Origin: Herbidospora sakaeratensis
GTDB lineage: Bacteria > Actinomycetota > Actinomycetes > Streptosporangiales > Streptosporangiaceae
Length of the DNA: 64,000 nt
Direction: 5' to 3'
Assembly: GCF_001570525.1 (NCBI RefSeq)
Contig: NZ_BBXC01000007.1
Coordinates: forward strand, 1,186,679-1,250,678
Shown: one piece after another, positions 25,000 to 35,616 of the stretch
Numbering within the stretch: the stretch's first letter is position 1
Layout: each line of letters starts with the position of its first letter
Program-made: the position numbers and the translations under genes
Notes under the pieces: model-generated
The model's database searches: none
What the model was told of the DNA's origin: nothing
What the model saw: only the letters and a program-made list of their open reading frames with translations

Positions 25000-25073
25000 C
25001 TCGTACGAGCTATCCCAGGACCGCTCCCTCGCGGGACGCCCCGGCCGCGACCCCGAGCCTAGGGTTCCGGAAC
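25000..25073. promoter_or_regulatory. two 10-bp palindromes upstream of the ABC-2 operon
   Basis: CTCGTACGAG (25000-25009) is a perfect palindrome in the 103-base divergent gap and a candidate NarL-type site. GTTCCGGAAC (25064-25073) is a second perfect palindrome ending directly at the ATG of the ATPase gene. TAGGGT at 25060-25065 is a plausible -10 hexamer eight bases before the ATG, so the transcript may be leaderless and the second palindrome would overlap its start. Confidence 0.45.
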
Positions 25074-25979
25074 ATGGACGCGACTGTCGCAGTCAACGGG
25101 CTGCGCAAACGGTTCGGGGCGACCCGGGCCCTCGACGACATGACCTTCACCGTCCGGCCGGGCACGGTCACCGGGTTCGTCGGCCCCAACGGGGCGGGCA
25201 AGTCGACCACGATGCGGATCGTCGTCGGGCTCGATCGGCCCGACGCGGGGTCGGCGCTGGTGGGCGGGGTGGCGTACCGGACCCTGAAGAGGCCCCTCAC
25301 CCACGTCGGCGCGCTGCTCGACGCCTCGGCCCTGCAGCCGAGCAGGACCGGACGCCACCACCTGCTGTGGCTGGCGCATTCTCAAGGGCTCGGGACCCGC
25401 CGGGTCGACGAGGTGCTCGGGCTGGTCGGCCTCGAACCGGCCGCGCGGCGGAAGGCGGGCGGCTACTCCCTCGGGATGCGGCAGCGGCTCGGCATCGCCG
25501 CGGCGCTGCTCGGCGACCCGCCGGTGCTGCTGTTCGACGAGCCGTTCAACGGCCTCGACCCGGACGGCATCGTCTGGATCCGCGGCCTGCTGCGCTCGCT
25601 GGCGGCCGACGGGCGCGCGGTGCTCGTGTCGAGCCACCTGATGAGCGAGCTCCAGGACGTCGCCGGGCACCTGGTCGTCGCCGGTCGCGGCCGGGTCGTC
25701 GCCGACCGCGACGTCGAGGACCTCATCGCGGCCGCCTCCGACGGCCGGGTGGGCGTGCGCACCACCGCCCGCGAGGACGCGATGGAGGCGCTGGCCCGCG
25801 CGGGCGCGACCGTGACGGTGACCGGCCCCGACACGCTGACCGTGGCGGGGTTGCCGGGGGCCGGGACGGTCGCGGCCCTGACGGCGGCCGGGGTGCCGTT
25901 CGCCGAGGTGAGCGCCCATCGGGCGACGCTGGAGGAGGCCTACATGGAGCTCACCCGAGAGAGCGTGGAGTTCCGGTGA
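25074..25979 (+). CDS. ABC-2 type transporter ATP-binding protein
   Basis: 301 residues. Walker A is GPNGAGKSTT (about 36-45) and the signature is YSLGMRQRLGIAAAL. Walker B is VLLFDEPFNGLDP and the switch His is in SSHLMSEL. The signature is SLGMRQR rather than SGGQ, as is common in bacitracin/lantibiotic-type (BcrA-like) exporters. The C-terminal ~80 residues match the accessory domain of that group. The start overlaps no gene; the 3' end couples to the permease by a GTGA overlap. Confidence 0.93.
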   Translation: MDATVAVNGLRKRFGATRALDDMTFTVRPGTVTGFVGPNGAGKSTTMRIVVGLDRPDAGSALVGGVAYRTLKRPLTHVGALLDASALQPSRTGRHHLLWLAHSQGLGTRRVDEVLGLVGLEPAARRKAGGYSLGMRQRLGIAAALLGDPPVLLFDEPFNGLDPDGIVWIRGLLRSLAADGRAVLVSSHLMSELQDVAGHLVVAGRGRVVADRDVEDLIAAASDGRVGVRTTAREDAMEALARAGATVTVTGPDTLTVAGLPGAGTVAALTAAGVPFAEVSAHRATLEEAYMELTRESVEFR

Positions 25980-27451
25980 TCCCGCTGCTGCGGTCCGAAT
26001 GGACCAAGTTCCGCACGGTACGCGGCTGGATCGCCGGGTCGATCGTGGCGATCCTGCTCACCGCCGGGGTCGGCCTGCTGGGCGCGGCCGGATCGGTCCG
26101 CTCCTGCGAGGGGCCGAACGGGAACGTCTGCCCGGAGATCCCGATCGGGCCCGGCGGCCAGGCCGTCGTCGACCGGTTCTCCTTCTACCACCGGGCGCTG
26201 CCCGGAGACGGCTCGATCACCGCCAGGGTCACCGGCGTCAGCGGCGTCATCACCTACCCGCCGCCCGGCCACGACCGGATCGTCCCGGGCGTGGTGCCCT
26301 GGGCGAAGGTCGGCGTCATGGTCAAGCGCGACCTCACCCAGGGGTCGGCGTACGCCGCCGTCATGGTCACCGGCGACCACGGCACCCGCATGCAGGACGA
26401 CTTCGTGAACGACCTGGCCGCCGGCCGCGACCCGTGGGTGCGGCTCTCGCGGACCGGCGACGTCCTCACCGGGGCGACCTCGGCTGACGGGAGGTCGTGG
26501 CGGGTGGTCGCCACGACGCGCCTGGCCGGACCGGCGGTGATCGGCCTGTTCGCCGCCTCCCCCTGCGACGTCACCCTCGGCCAGGGCTCCCTCGGCGGGG
26601 TCGTCGGGGCCTGCCGGCTCACCAACGTCACCGGGCGGTTCGAGGACGTCAGCGTCGAAGGGGCCGCCGGAACCTGGACCCACGACGACGTCGGGGGCGA
26701 ACCCGGCGCGCCGTCGTTGTCGGTCGGCTCGGCGCGCGACTGGGGCAGCGCCGTCCAGCTCACCGGCTCGGGCGACGTCGCCCCGGCGGGCGTCGACGGG
26801 GGCGCGGTCATCGAGCGCACCCTGAGCGGCGTGACCATCGGCCTGATCGCGGTGATCGTCGTCGCGGTGCTGTTCGTGACGGTGGAATACCGGCGCGGCC
26901 TGATCGGGGCGACCCTGGCCGCCACCCCCGGCCGGACCGGGATCCTGCCGGCCAAGGCGGCCGTGGTCGCGGCGGTGACGTTCGCCGGGGGCCTGGTCGC
27001 GGCGGCCATCGCGGTGCCCGCCGGGCTGCGGCTGATGCGCGCCAACGACAACGCCATCGCGCCCGTCACCACGCTCACCGGGGTCCGCGTGATCGTCGGC
27101 ACGGCCGCGCTGCTGGCGGTGACGGCGGTGCTGGCCCTCGCGATGGGCGCGATCTTCCGGCGCAGCGCGGCGGCGGTCATCGCCACGATCCTGCTGGTCC
27201 TGCTGCCGCAACTGCTCGCGACCGCCTCGGTCATCCCGGTGGCGGCGGCCGAGTGGCTGCTGCGGCTCACCCCGGCCGCCGGGTTCGCGATCCAGCAGAG
27301 CATCCCCGCGTATCCGCAGGTCGAGGACTACTCCGTGCCCGCGCTCGGCTACTACCCCCTGCCACCGTGGGGCGGCTTCGCGGTGACCTGCCTGTACGCC
27401 GCCGCGGCGCTCGGCGCGGCGATCGTGCTGCTGCGCCGGAGGGACGCATGA
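25976..27451 (+). CDS. ABC-2 permease with embedded DUF1349-like extracytoplasmic domain
   Basis: 491 residues from GTG 25976 (GTGA overlap with the ATPase gene). A first helix (WIAGSIVAILLTAGVGLLGAAGS, about 18-40) is followed by about 240 extracytoplasmic residues. These resemble a DUF1349/concanavalin-like jelly roll: DRFSFYHRALPGDGSITARV, WAKVGVMVKRDLTQGSAYAAVM and DGRSWRVVATTRL. Five or so helices follow from about 285 (TIGLIAVIVVAVLFVTVEYRRG, then LAVTAVLALAMGAIFRRS). A single Cys pair (about C44/C52) sits at the start of the extracytoplasmic part. The lectin-like insertion is unusual for ABC-2 permeases and could bind glycans or wall material. Confidence 0.88.
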   Translation: MIPLLRSEWTKFRTVRGWIAGSIVAILLTAGVGLLGAAGSVRSCEGPNGNVCPEIPIGPGGQAVVDRFSFYHRALPGDGSITARVTGVSGVITYPPPGHDRIVPGVVPWAKVGVMVKRDLTQGSAYAAVMVTGDHGTRMQDDFVNDLAAGRDPWVRLSRTGDVLTGATSADGRSWRVVATTRLAGPAVIGLFAASPCDVTLGQGSLGGVVGACRLTNVTGRFEDVSVEGAAGTWTHDDVGGEPGAPSLSVGSARDWGSAVQLTGSGDVAPAGVDGGAVIERTLSGVTIGLIAVIVVAVLFVTVEYRRGLIGATLAATPGRTGILPAKAAVVAAVTFAGGLVAAAIAVPAGLRLMRANDNAIAPVTTLTGVRVIVGTAALLAVTAVLALAMGAIFRRSAAAVIATILLVLLPQLLATASVIPVAAAEWLLRLTPAAGFAIQQSIPAYPQVEDYSVPALGYYPLPPWGGFAVTCLYAAAALGAAIVLLRRRDA

Positions 27452-28143
27452 CGGCGATCCGCGCGGAATGGACCAAGTTCCGCACCCTGCCCGGCCTGCC
27501 GTGGCTCGTCGTCGTGCTGGTCGTGGCGACCGTCGGCGTGGGCGCGGCGGCCACGGCGCTGGCGCCCTGCTGCGACGTGCTCCCGTCGCGGATCTCCCTC
27601 GCGGGCGTGGCCGTCGGGCAGGCCGCCGCCGTCGCCCTGGCCGTGGGCGTCATGTCGGGGGAGTACGCCACCGGCCTGATCCTGACGAGCCTGCTCGCCG
27701 TGCCGGACCGGGGACGGCTGCTCGCCGCCAAGGCCCTGCTGACCGGGGCCGCCACGCTGGCGGGGGCGCTGGTGGCGGTCCCGGTGTCGGCGGCCGTCGG
27801 GCCCGGCGCCACGCCGACGGCCGTCATCGGGTCGATCGTCTACCTCGTCCTGGTGTCGCAGTTCGCCCTCGGCGTGGCCGCGCTGGTGCGCGACCCGGCG
27901 GTGGCCATGGGCGTCACGCTCGGGGTCTTGTACGGATTCCCGCTGGTCATCCGCCTGGTTCAGGATCCCGGCTGGCAGGAGCGGCTGGCCTGGCTCTCGC
28001 CGATGGAGGCGGGGCTGGCCGTGCAGGGCGGGCTGGCGCCGATCGGCCCCTGGGCCGGGCTGGCGGTGCCGGGCGTCTACGCCGCGGTCGCGCTCGCGGC
28101 CGGGCGCTCGCGGGTGGGCCGAAGTGCCGGCGCGGTCGTCTAG
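27448..28143 (+). CDS. ABC-2 permease, second subunit
   Basis: 231 residues; the ATG overlaps the preceding stop by four bases. It shares the EWTKFRT N-terminal motif with the larger permease, so the two are paralogues and probably form a heterodimer. About six helices are visible (LPWLVVVLVVATVGVGAAATAL, GVAVGQAAAVALAVGVMSGEYATG, LTGAATLAGALVAVPVSAAV, IVYLVLVSQFALGVAALV). It has no extra domain. With the ATPase it completes an exporter probably controlled by the divergent two-component system. Confidence 0.9.
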   Translation: MTAIRAEWTKFRTLPGLPWLVVVLVVATVGVGAAATALAPCCDVLPSRISLAGVAVGQAAAVALAVGVMSGEYATGLILTSLLAVPDRGRLLAAKALLTGAATLAGALVAVPVSAAVGPGATPTAVIGSIVYLVLVSQFALGVAALVRDPAVAMGVTLGVLYGFPLVIRLVQDPGWQERLAWLSPMEAGLAVQGGLAPIGPWAGLAVPGVYAAVALAAGRSRVGRSAGAVV

Positions 28144-28153
28144 GCTCTCCGGC

Positions 28154-30430
<2,277 letters not shown>

Positions 30431-30549
30431 CCGGACGCCGGCCGCTCCTGCTCACCAGGCTTTAAGACACGTGTCACCTGCTCGGTGAACATCGGACAAG
30501 CGGGCCTGATGCGATCATTCCGCACGACCACCTGAGCGCAGGAGCGGGC

Positions 30550-31320
30550 ATGCGCTATCTCCGTTACGTCGCCGTCGGCGACAGCCAGACCGAGGGCCTC
30601 AACGACGGCGACGAGACGGCGGGCTACCGGGGCTGGGCCGACCGGTTCGCCGAGATGCTCGCCGTCCACCACCCCGGGATCCAGTACGCCAACCTCGCCA
30701 TCCGCGGCCACCGCACCCGCCACGTGAGGTCGATGCAGCTCGACCCCGCCCTGGCGATGCGGCCCGACCTGGTCACCGTGATGGTCGGCATGAACGATCT
30801 GGTCCGTCCCGGCTTCGACGTCGACGCGGTGATGGCCGACCTCGACGCCGTCTACGCCGCCTTCGCCTCGGCCGGGGCGACCGTCCTCACCTTCACCTAC
30901 CCCGACGTGACCCGCATCTCCGCGATGACCCGCCACCTGCGGCCGAGGCTGCTGGAGTTCAACCAGCGCATCCGCGAGTCGGCGCGCAGGCTCGGCGTGA
31001 TCGTGGTCGACACGGAGTCCTACGAGATCGGGGTCGACCCGAGGTTGTGGTGCCGCGACCGCGTGCACGCCACCCCGCTGGGCCACTCGCTGATCGCCGC
31101 CGGCGCCGCCCACGCCCTCGGTCTGCCCGGCGCCGACGAGTCCTGGGCCGCCCCGCTGCCCCCGCTGAAGACGCCGAACCGGCTGGCCAGGTACCACGCG
31201 GAGGTGGTCTGGGTGGTGACCTTCCTCGGCCCGTGGCTGATCCGCCGCCTGACGGGCCGCTCCTCGGGCAACGGCCGCCTCGCCAAACGCCCCGCCCTGA
31301 CCGACGTCGTCTCGAACTGA
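30550..31320 (+). CDS. SGNH-family lipase/esterase
   Basis: 256 residues. SGNH blocks are visible: block I VAVGDSQTEG (catalytic Ser), block II NLAIRGHRT (Gly), block III VMVGMNDLV (Asn) and block V DRVHATPLGH (Asp-x-x-His). Residues 215-232 (VVWVVTFLGPWLIRRL) form a hydrophobic patch near the C-terminus. No signal peptide is present, so the enzyme is probably cytoplasmic or peripheral. GGAG lies upstream of the ATG. The upstream gap contains the palindrome GACACGTGTC. The substrate may be an acyl ester or lysophospholipid. Confidence 0.9.
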   Translation: MRYLRYVAVGDSQTEGLNDGDETAGYRGWADRFAEMLAVHHPGIQYANLAIRGHRTRHVRSMQLDPALAMRPDLVTVMVGMNDLVRPGFDVDAVMADLDAVYAAFASAGATVLTFTYPDVTRISAMTRHLRPRLLEFNQRIRESARRLGVIVVDTESYEIGVDPRLWCRDRVHATPLGHSLIAAGAAHALGLPGADESWAAPLPPLKTPNRLARYHAEVVWVVTFLGPWLIRRLTGRSSGNGRLAKRPALTDVVSN

Positions 31321-31372
31321 TCGCGCCGGCCTTCCGCACAGGTGCTTCGGGCGTTGCCGTCGACTCCACGAT

Positions 31373-31391
31373 CGCCGGCACGCCGCCGGCG
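31373..31391. terminator. short GC hairpin between convergent genes
   Basis: CGCCGGC and GCCGGCG form perfect seven-base arms around a five-base loop in the 142-base gap between the convergent SGNH and MarR genes. There is no T-tract, which is common for actinobacterial terminators. It could serve both strands. Confidence 0.5.
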
Positions 31392-31462
31392 CACCGCCTG
31401 ACCCGCCACCCGCGCATGTGGGCGCCCCGTCTGCACGGTGGCCGTCCCCGGACCCGCCCGAC

Positions 31463-31933
31463 CTAGAGGGCCCCTTCCGCGCCGCCGCGGAGACGGTCGG
31501 CGTGCCGTGCCTGGATGGCCAGCGCGCGGCTCAGGAAGGTCTCGACGACGTCGAGTTCGGCGAGGCTGAACCGCAGCAGCTCGGCCTGGGCGTCGTCGGC
31601 GATCGGCCCCCAGATCTCCCGGACGTCCTGTGTGCCCCGAAGGGTCAGCCGCACGTGGACCCGGCGCCGGTCGGCCGTGTCGCGGACCCGTTCGACCAGG
31701 CCGGTCCGCTCCAGCCGGTCGATGGCGGTGGTGGCGGCCCCTCCGGTGAGGCCGGCGGCGGCGGCCAGCTCGCTCGCGGTGAGCGGGCCGCGCGCCGTCA
31801 GCCGGCTCAGGCACCGCAGGTCGGTCCGGTTGACGCCGAGCCGCCGGGCCGCGAGTTCGTCGATGAGGTCGGTGGCGTCCTGGAGTTCTTGGACGTCCCT
31901 GGTCACGGCCTGAACCCTGGATTGCTTTGACAA
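31463..31933 (-). CDS. MarR-family regulator
   Basis: 156 residues from TTG 31933. The start is supported by AAGGA six bases upstream; GTG 31906 is an alternative. The winged helix is at about 38-105, with TDLRCLSRLTARGPLTASELAAAAGLTGGAATTAIDRLERTGLVERVRDTADRRRVHVRL. Dimerisation helices flank it on both sides. MarR proteins usually repress a neighbouring gene until a small ligand binds. The divergent GNAT gene across 61 bases is the likely target, and a small inverted repeat overlaps the TTG ribosome site. Confidence 0.92.
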   Translation of the reverse strand: MSKQSRVQAVTRDVQELQDATDLIDELAARRLGVNRTDLRCLSRLTARGPLTASELAAAAGLTGGAATTAIDRLERTGLVERVRDTADRRRVHVRLTLRGTQDVREIWGPIADDAQAELLRFSLAELDVVETFLSRALAIQARHADRLRGGAEGAL

Positions 31934-31946
31934 TCTAATCCTTAGA
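31934..31946. promoter_or_regulatory. inverted repeat overlapping the MarR ribosome site
   Basis: TCTAATCCTTAGA has five-base arms (TCTAA/TTAGA) and a three-base centre. It lies in the AT-rich 61-base gap between the divergent MarR and GNAT starts and covers the Shine-Dalgarno of the MarR gene. It is a candidate autoregulatory operator. The shortness of the arms limits confidence. Confidence 0.4.
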
Positions 31947-31994
31947 AAGTTGAATTAATAGGGCATGCGGAGTCTAACCTGCACGGAGGACGCG

Positions 31995-32606
31995 ATGCCA
32001 CGATCTTCTGCCCAGCTGCGCCCGGCGACGGCCGACGACGTCGCGGCCCTGCTGACCCTGATGGACGCCGTCCACGCATGGCTCCTGGCCCGGGGGCGGC
32101 CCGGGCAGTGGGGCACCGTGCCGTTCTCCCGCATCCCCGGCTTCCCCGACCGGGTCGCCGACTGGGCCCGCCAGAACGTCGTCACCCTGGCCGAACGCGA
32201 CGGCCGCTGCGTCGGGATGCTGGCCGCGGCCCCCGTGGTCCCGCCGCGGATCCCCGCCGGGGCCGTGCCCGGCGGATCGTTGTTCATCCACACCGTGATG
32301 ACCGACCGCGGTCCCGAGGGCCACGGCGTCGGCGCGGCCCTGCTGGAGGAGGCCGAGCGCCTCGCCCGGGCGCACGGCGCCCCCGCGCTGGCCCTCGACC
32401 ACTGGGCCGGCAGCCCCGAGCTCGACCGCCTCTACGACGACCACGGTTACGTCAGGGTCGCCGAGTACACCGACGAGACGGCCGGCAACGTCGTGCGGGT
32501 CAGGTTGCTTCTTGGATCTGCTGACAACGCTTGGCTCATGGGTCGTGGCGATCAACGGGGCGCTCTGCCGGGCGCGGACCGGGCCGCCCCGGCGGGACCT
32601 TCCTGA
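31995..32606 (+). CDS. GNAT-family N-acetyltransferase
   Basis: 203 residues from ATG 31995, which has the ribosome site GGAGGA eight bases upstream. The GNAT core spans about 8-165: LRPATADDVAALLTLMDAVHAWL, then SLFIHTVMTDRGPEGHGVGAALLEEAERLA with the acetyl-CoA loop GHGVGA. LYDDHGYVRVAEYTD follows. The last 30 residues (GSADNAWLMGRGDQRGALPGADRAAPAGPS) are non-family and low complexity, so the gene may have lost its original stop. It is probably controlled by the divergent MarR regulator. The substrate is unknown. Confidence 0.88.
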   Translation: MPRSSAQLRPATADDVAALLTLMDAVHAWLLARGRPGQWGTVPFSRIPGFPDRVADWARQNVVTLAERDGRCVGMLAAAPVVPPRIPAGAVPGGSLFIHTVMTDRGPEGHGVGAALLEEAERLARAHGAPALALDHWAGSPELDRLYDDHGYVRVAEYTDETAGNVVRVRLLLGSADNAWLMGRGDQRGALPGADRAAPAGPS

Positions 32607-33161
32607 GCGGTTCGGCTCCTGGGTCACGGTTGACAGTGGTGTCGGATCGTATCCAGGCGCCACGCATGGCCGCGGGCCGGCCCAGGACACAAGGCCGACC
32701 GCCACGACGAACGCGGCTCCATCACGGCTTTGCTCACCTGGCTCCGCGCCTGGTTTGAGAAACAGGCGTCGCCGGGCGGCGCGTGCTGGTCGCCCTCGGA
32801 TTCGAGCACGTGCCGGTGGTCGTTCCAGAGGACCGTTATTCACGCGGCGGGGCGGGCTCTGTGTTTCCCCGGCCTGCCCGCTGCCGCTGCCGGGGCCCGT
32901 GGAATCGGCTGTGGCGATGTCGCGAAACAGGCTCCTTCGTGGGAGCCGGCCTGCGTGTTCGCCGGGTGCCCTGCCTTGACCGTCGCACGTCTGTGGGATG
33001 TGGAACGCGCCGCATCAGCCGGATCGTTTGGTTTGGGTCACCCGGCGGTTCGTTAGCGATATTTCCCCATATTTGTCTATCCGCGAAGTTACCCCCACTG
33101 TCCGCAAGCGGACGGTTACCTGTTCCCACTGGGGTGTGTGAGTTCACGAAGGCGGGAGCAC
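32607..33161. other. 555-base stretch without a recognisable gene
   Basis: Small open frames occur on both strands without ribosome sites or recognisable domains. Near the right end, GTCCGC and GCGGAC (33100-33105 and 33108-33113) make a perfect 14-bp palindrome. It is flanked by GTTACC copies, about 50 bases before the SPFH start, and may be an operator or attenuator. No tRNA or insertion sequence was recognised. Confidence 0.5.
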
Positions 33162-33836
33162 ATGGGCCTGATCCGTGGCGAACTGATCGACATCGTCGAG
33201 TGGAAGGGCGGGCGGCCGGGGGTCGTCGCCTGGCGGTATGACCGGCCGTTCGACGAGCTGAAGAACGGCAGCAAGCTGATCGTGCGGGAATGGCAGGTCG
33301 CGCTGTTCGTCCGGGGCGGGCAGATCGTCCGGGAGTGTCATGCCGGGACGCAGACCCTGCGGACGGGCAACGTCCCCGTCACGAGCAGGCTGCGGGGGTT
33401 CCGGTACGGGTTCCGGTCGCCGGACAAGGCCGAGGTGCACTTCGTCAGCACCCGCAGGTTCAGCAATCTCAAGTGGGGGACCCGGCGGCCCGTGCAGGTG
33501 CGCGATCCCGAGAACGGGCCGCTGCTGCTCGCGGCGCACGGGAGCTTCTCGTTCCGGGTGGCCGATCCGACCGCGTTCCTCAACCAGCTCGTCGCCGGGC
33601 AGGCGCTCGTCGAGGCCGAGCAGGTCGCCGAGGCGGTCCGGGGGCCGCTGCTGCGGCGGTTGACGAACACCGTCGCGGCCTGGTCGGAGCGGCGGGCGGT
33701 GCTCGACGTGCTGAACGACGCGGCGCTGGCCGACGAGGTGGCCGCCGCCGTCAGCAGGGATCTCGCCGAGACCGGGCTGGAGATCTGCGACATCGACGTC
33801 GGGGGCCTGACCACGCCCCTGCCACCGTGGGGGTAG
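33162..33836 (+). CDS. SPFH-domain protein (YdjI/virion-core-protein-like)
   Basis: 224 residues from ATG 33162 (GGGAG upstream). The start MGLIRGELIDIVEW and the segment KLIVREWQVALFVRGGQIV are typical of the bacterial SPFH subgroup. They are followed by a strand-rich SPFH core (VHFVSTRRFSNLKWGTRRPVQVRD, GSFSFRVADPTAFL) and a helical region. It lacks the long C-terminal tail with zinc ribbons seen in YdjI-like homologues; instead the zinc-ribbon part is encoded by the next gene, four bases downstream. This suggests a split version of the same complex. SPFH proteins form membrane-associated oligomers. Confidence 0.82.
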   Translation: MGLIRGELIDIVEWKGGRPGVVAWRYDRPFDELKNGSKLIVREWQVALFVRGGQIVRECHAGTQTLRTGNVPVTSRLRGFRYGFRSPDKAEVHFVSTRRFSNLKWGTRRPVQVRDPENGPLLLAAHGSFSFRVADPTAFLNQLVAGQALVEAEQVAEAVRGPLLRRLTNTVAAWSERRAVLDVLNDAALADEVAAAVSRDLAETGLEICDIDVGGLTTPLPPWG

Positions 33837-33840
33837 CACG

Positions 33841-34815
33841 ATGCACTGCGATCTCTGTGGCGGCGTGACCGAGTACGTCCCGGGGGACGAAGGCATGCGC
33901 TGCCCGTACTGTCAGGATTTCCAGCCTCTCGTGGTGACCGGGCCGGCGGTGCGGCGGCCGGTGGAGACGCTGCGCGGGCGGTTGCCCGTGACCGTCACCG
34001 ACGAGCACCGGGTGGTGTGTCCCCGGTGCGCGACCACGTCCACGCCCGCGCTCCTGTCGTCGCGGTGCCCGGCGTGTGAGACGCCGATCGTCAGGGAGCT
34101 CGGCGGCGAGGTGCGGCCCGGGGCGGTGGTGCCGTTCGCGGTCGACCGGCGGCACGCCTCGACGGCCCTCGACCGGTGGGCGGCCGCCCGGGTGTCCGAC
34201 GCCGCCTCGATGCGGGCCACCTTCCTCCCCGCCTGGGTGTTCGACCTGGAGACCGTCACCCGGTACGCCGGACGGCGCGGCGACCACCATTACCAGGCCG
34301 AGACCGACGACGAGGGCCGGAGCCGCCAGGTGCGGCGTACCCGCTGGCGTCACGCGCGCGGCAGGGTCGGCCGCCGGTTCGCCGACGTCGTCGTGCCGGG
34401 GGTGGGCCACCTTCGAACTCAGAGGTTGCCGGCCGCGACGGTGCCGTTCCGGGCCGAATACCTGTCGGGGGTGGAGACGCCGCGGTACACCGTGCCGCCC
34501 GACCAGGCGCTCGACCAGGCCAAGACCTCGGTGCGGCCGCAGGTCAGGGCGGCCTGCCTGGCCGACATCGGCGGCGACGACCGGCGGCTGCACTCCGTCG
34601 TCACCACCTATCCCTCGATCGACGGCGACCTCGTCCTGCTGCCGTACTGGACCGGCACCTATCTGCTCGACGGGAAGACCTGGCGCTTCACCGTCGACGG
34701 CGCCACCGGGGAGGTGCGCGGGAGACGGCCCTACAGCGCGGCCAGACTGACCGCGCCGATCGTGGTGCTCCTGCTGGTCGTGCTCGTCGCCGGGCTGGTG
34801 CTGGTCAGCCGGTGA
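33841..34815 (+). CDS. zinc-ribbon protein with C-terminal membrane anchor
   Basis: 324 residues. The N-terminal zinc ribbon is CDLCGG...CPYC (about 3-23), and a second, CPRC...CPAC, is at about 61-80. A long mixed middle region follows with TRYAGRRGDHHYQ, FADVVVPG and DLVLLPYWTGTYLLDGKTWRFTVDGATGEVRG. This region is typical of a family often mislabelled as helicase or primosomal protein. A single C-terminal helix (APIVVLLLVVLVAGLVLVSR) anchors it. It lies four bases after the SPFH gene and very likely acts with it at the membrane. The end overlaps the glycohydrolase gene by 11 bases. Confidence 0.82.
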   Translation: MHCDLCGGVTEYVPGDEGMRCPYCQDFQPLVVTGPAVRRPVETLRGRLPVTVTDEHRVVCPRCATTSTPALLSSRCPACETPIVRELGGEVRPGAVVPFAVDRRHASTALDRWAAARVSDAASMRATFLPAWVFDLETVTRYAGRRGDHHYQAETDDEGRSRQVRRTRWRHARGRVGRRFADVVVPGVGHLRTQRLPAATVPFRAEYLSGVETPRYTVPPDQALDQAKTSVRPQVRAACLADIGGDDRRLHSVVTTYPSIDGDLVLLPYWTGTYLLDGKTWRFTVDGATGEVRGRRPYSAARLTAPIVVLLLVVLVAGLVLVSR

Positions 34816-35587
34816 AGGCCGCCGCGAACGCGGCGAACGTCGGGGCGCCCGGCTGTCGGTCGAGCACGGCGAACCTGACGTGGTCGAACGGCTGCGGCCC
34901 GGCGAGGGCCGAGGCGAAGGCGGCGGCGACCATCGCGGGGTCGTTGCCGAACACCCCGCAGCCCCACGCGCCGAGCACCAGCCGCCGGTGCCCGTGCGCG
35001 GCCGCGACGTCGAGCACCCGCGCCGCCCTGGCGTCGAGCAGGCCGGCGAGTTCGCCGGGCGACGCGCTCGGCGGCTGCCCCATGGCCCGCGCGTTGGGCG
35101 CGGCCGAGGTCAGGAACGCCACCCGGTAGGGCTCGTCGAGCAGGCCGCCCCTGTCGTCGCGGAACACCGGCACGCCGGGGGAGTAGATCACCCGGTCGCT
35201 GTAGCGGAGGTCGCCCTGTTCGCGGTGGAAGGCGTAGAACGCGGGGGCGGCGGTCAGGCAGGTGTAGAGCGCCGAGGCGCGGGCCACGTCCTCCTCCTGC
35301 GCCTTCGCGCCGTTCAGGAAGCCGCCGCCGGGGTTCCTGGCCGAGGCGAAGACCAGGCAGGCCGGGTCGCCGCCGAGCTCGCGGGCCCCCTGGAGCGTGG
35401 TCTGGTTGCGCACGTCGATCAGCGGCGTTCGGTCGCCGCGCCGGTCGAGCCGCTCGCCGGGCAGGTGGAGGCGGGTGCGGGCCGGGTCGACGGTCACCTC
35501 GACCCAGCGGCCGGAGGGAAGCCGGTATCCGCCGGTCTCGACGATGTCCATGGTCTCGCGGGCGACGGCCCGCAGTCGGGTGCTCAT
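34805..35587 (-). CDS. bacterial poly(ADP-ribose) glycohydrolase, TIGR02452 macrodomain family
   Basis: 260 residues from ATG 35587. The bacterial PARG signature GGG-X(6-8)-QEE is clear as GGGFLNGAKAQEED (about 86-99), preceded by VFASARNP. Other family motifs are YSDRVIYSPGVPVFRDD, FLTSAAPNA and LVLGAWGCGVFGNDP. These enzymes remove ADP-ribose chains and act in DNA damage or toxin responses. The gene starts 29 bases after the blaB-like gene on the same strand, so it may be the third gene of the LysR/blaB operon. The reason for that linkage is not obvious. Confidence 0.92.
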   Translation of the reverse strand: MSTRLRAVARETMDIVETGGYRLPSGRWVEVTVDPARTRLHLPGERLDRRGDRTPLIDVRNQTTLQGARELGGDPACLVFASARNPGGGFLNGAKAQEEDVARASALYTCLTAAPAFYAFHREQGDLRYSDRVIYSPGVPVFRDDRGGLLDEPYRVAFLTSAAPNARAMGQPPSASPGELAGLLDARAARVLDVAAAHGHRRLVLGAWGCGVFGNDPAMVAAAFASALAGPQPFDHVRFAVLDRQPGAPTFAAFAAAFTG

Positions 35588-35616
35588 TTGCCGCGATCGT
35601 CGCAAAGCGACCGGGG

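Noticed and set aside
30467-30476. GACACGTGTC palindrome before the SGNH gene as a regulatory site
   Set aside because: Ten-base GC-rich palindromes are common by chance at this composition and there is no adjacent regulator gene; kept only as a note in the SGNH entry.
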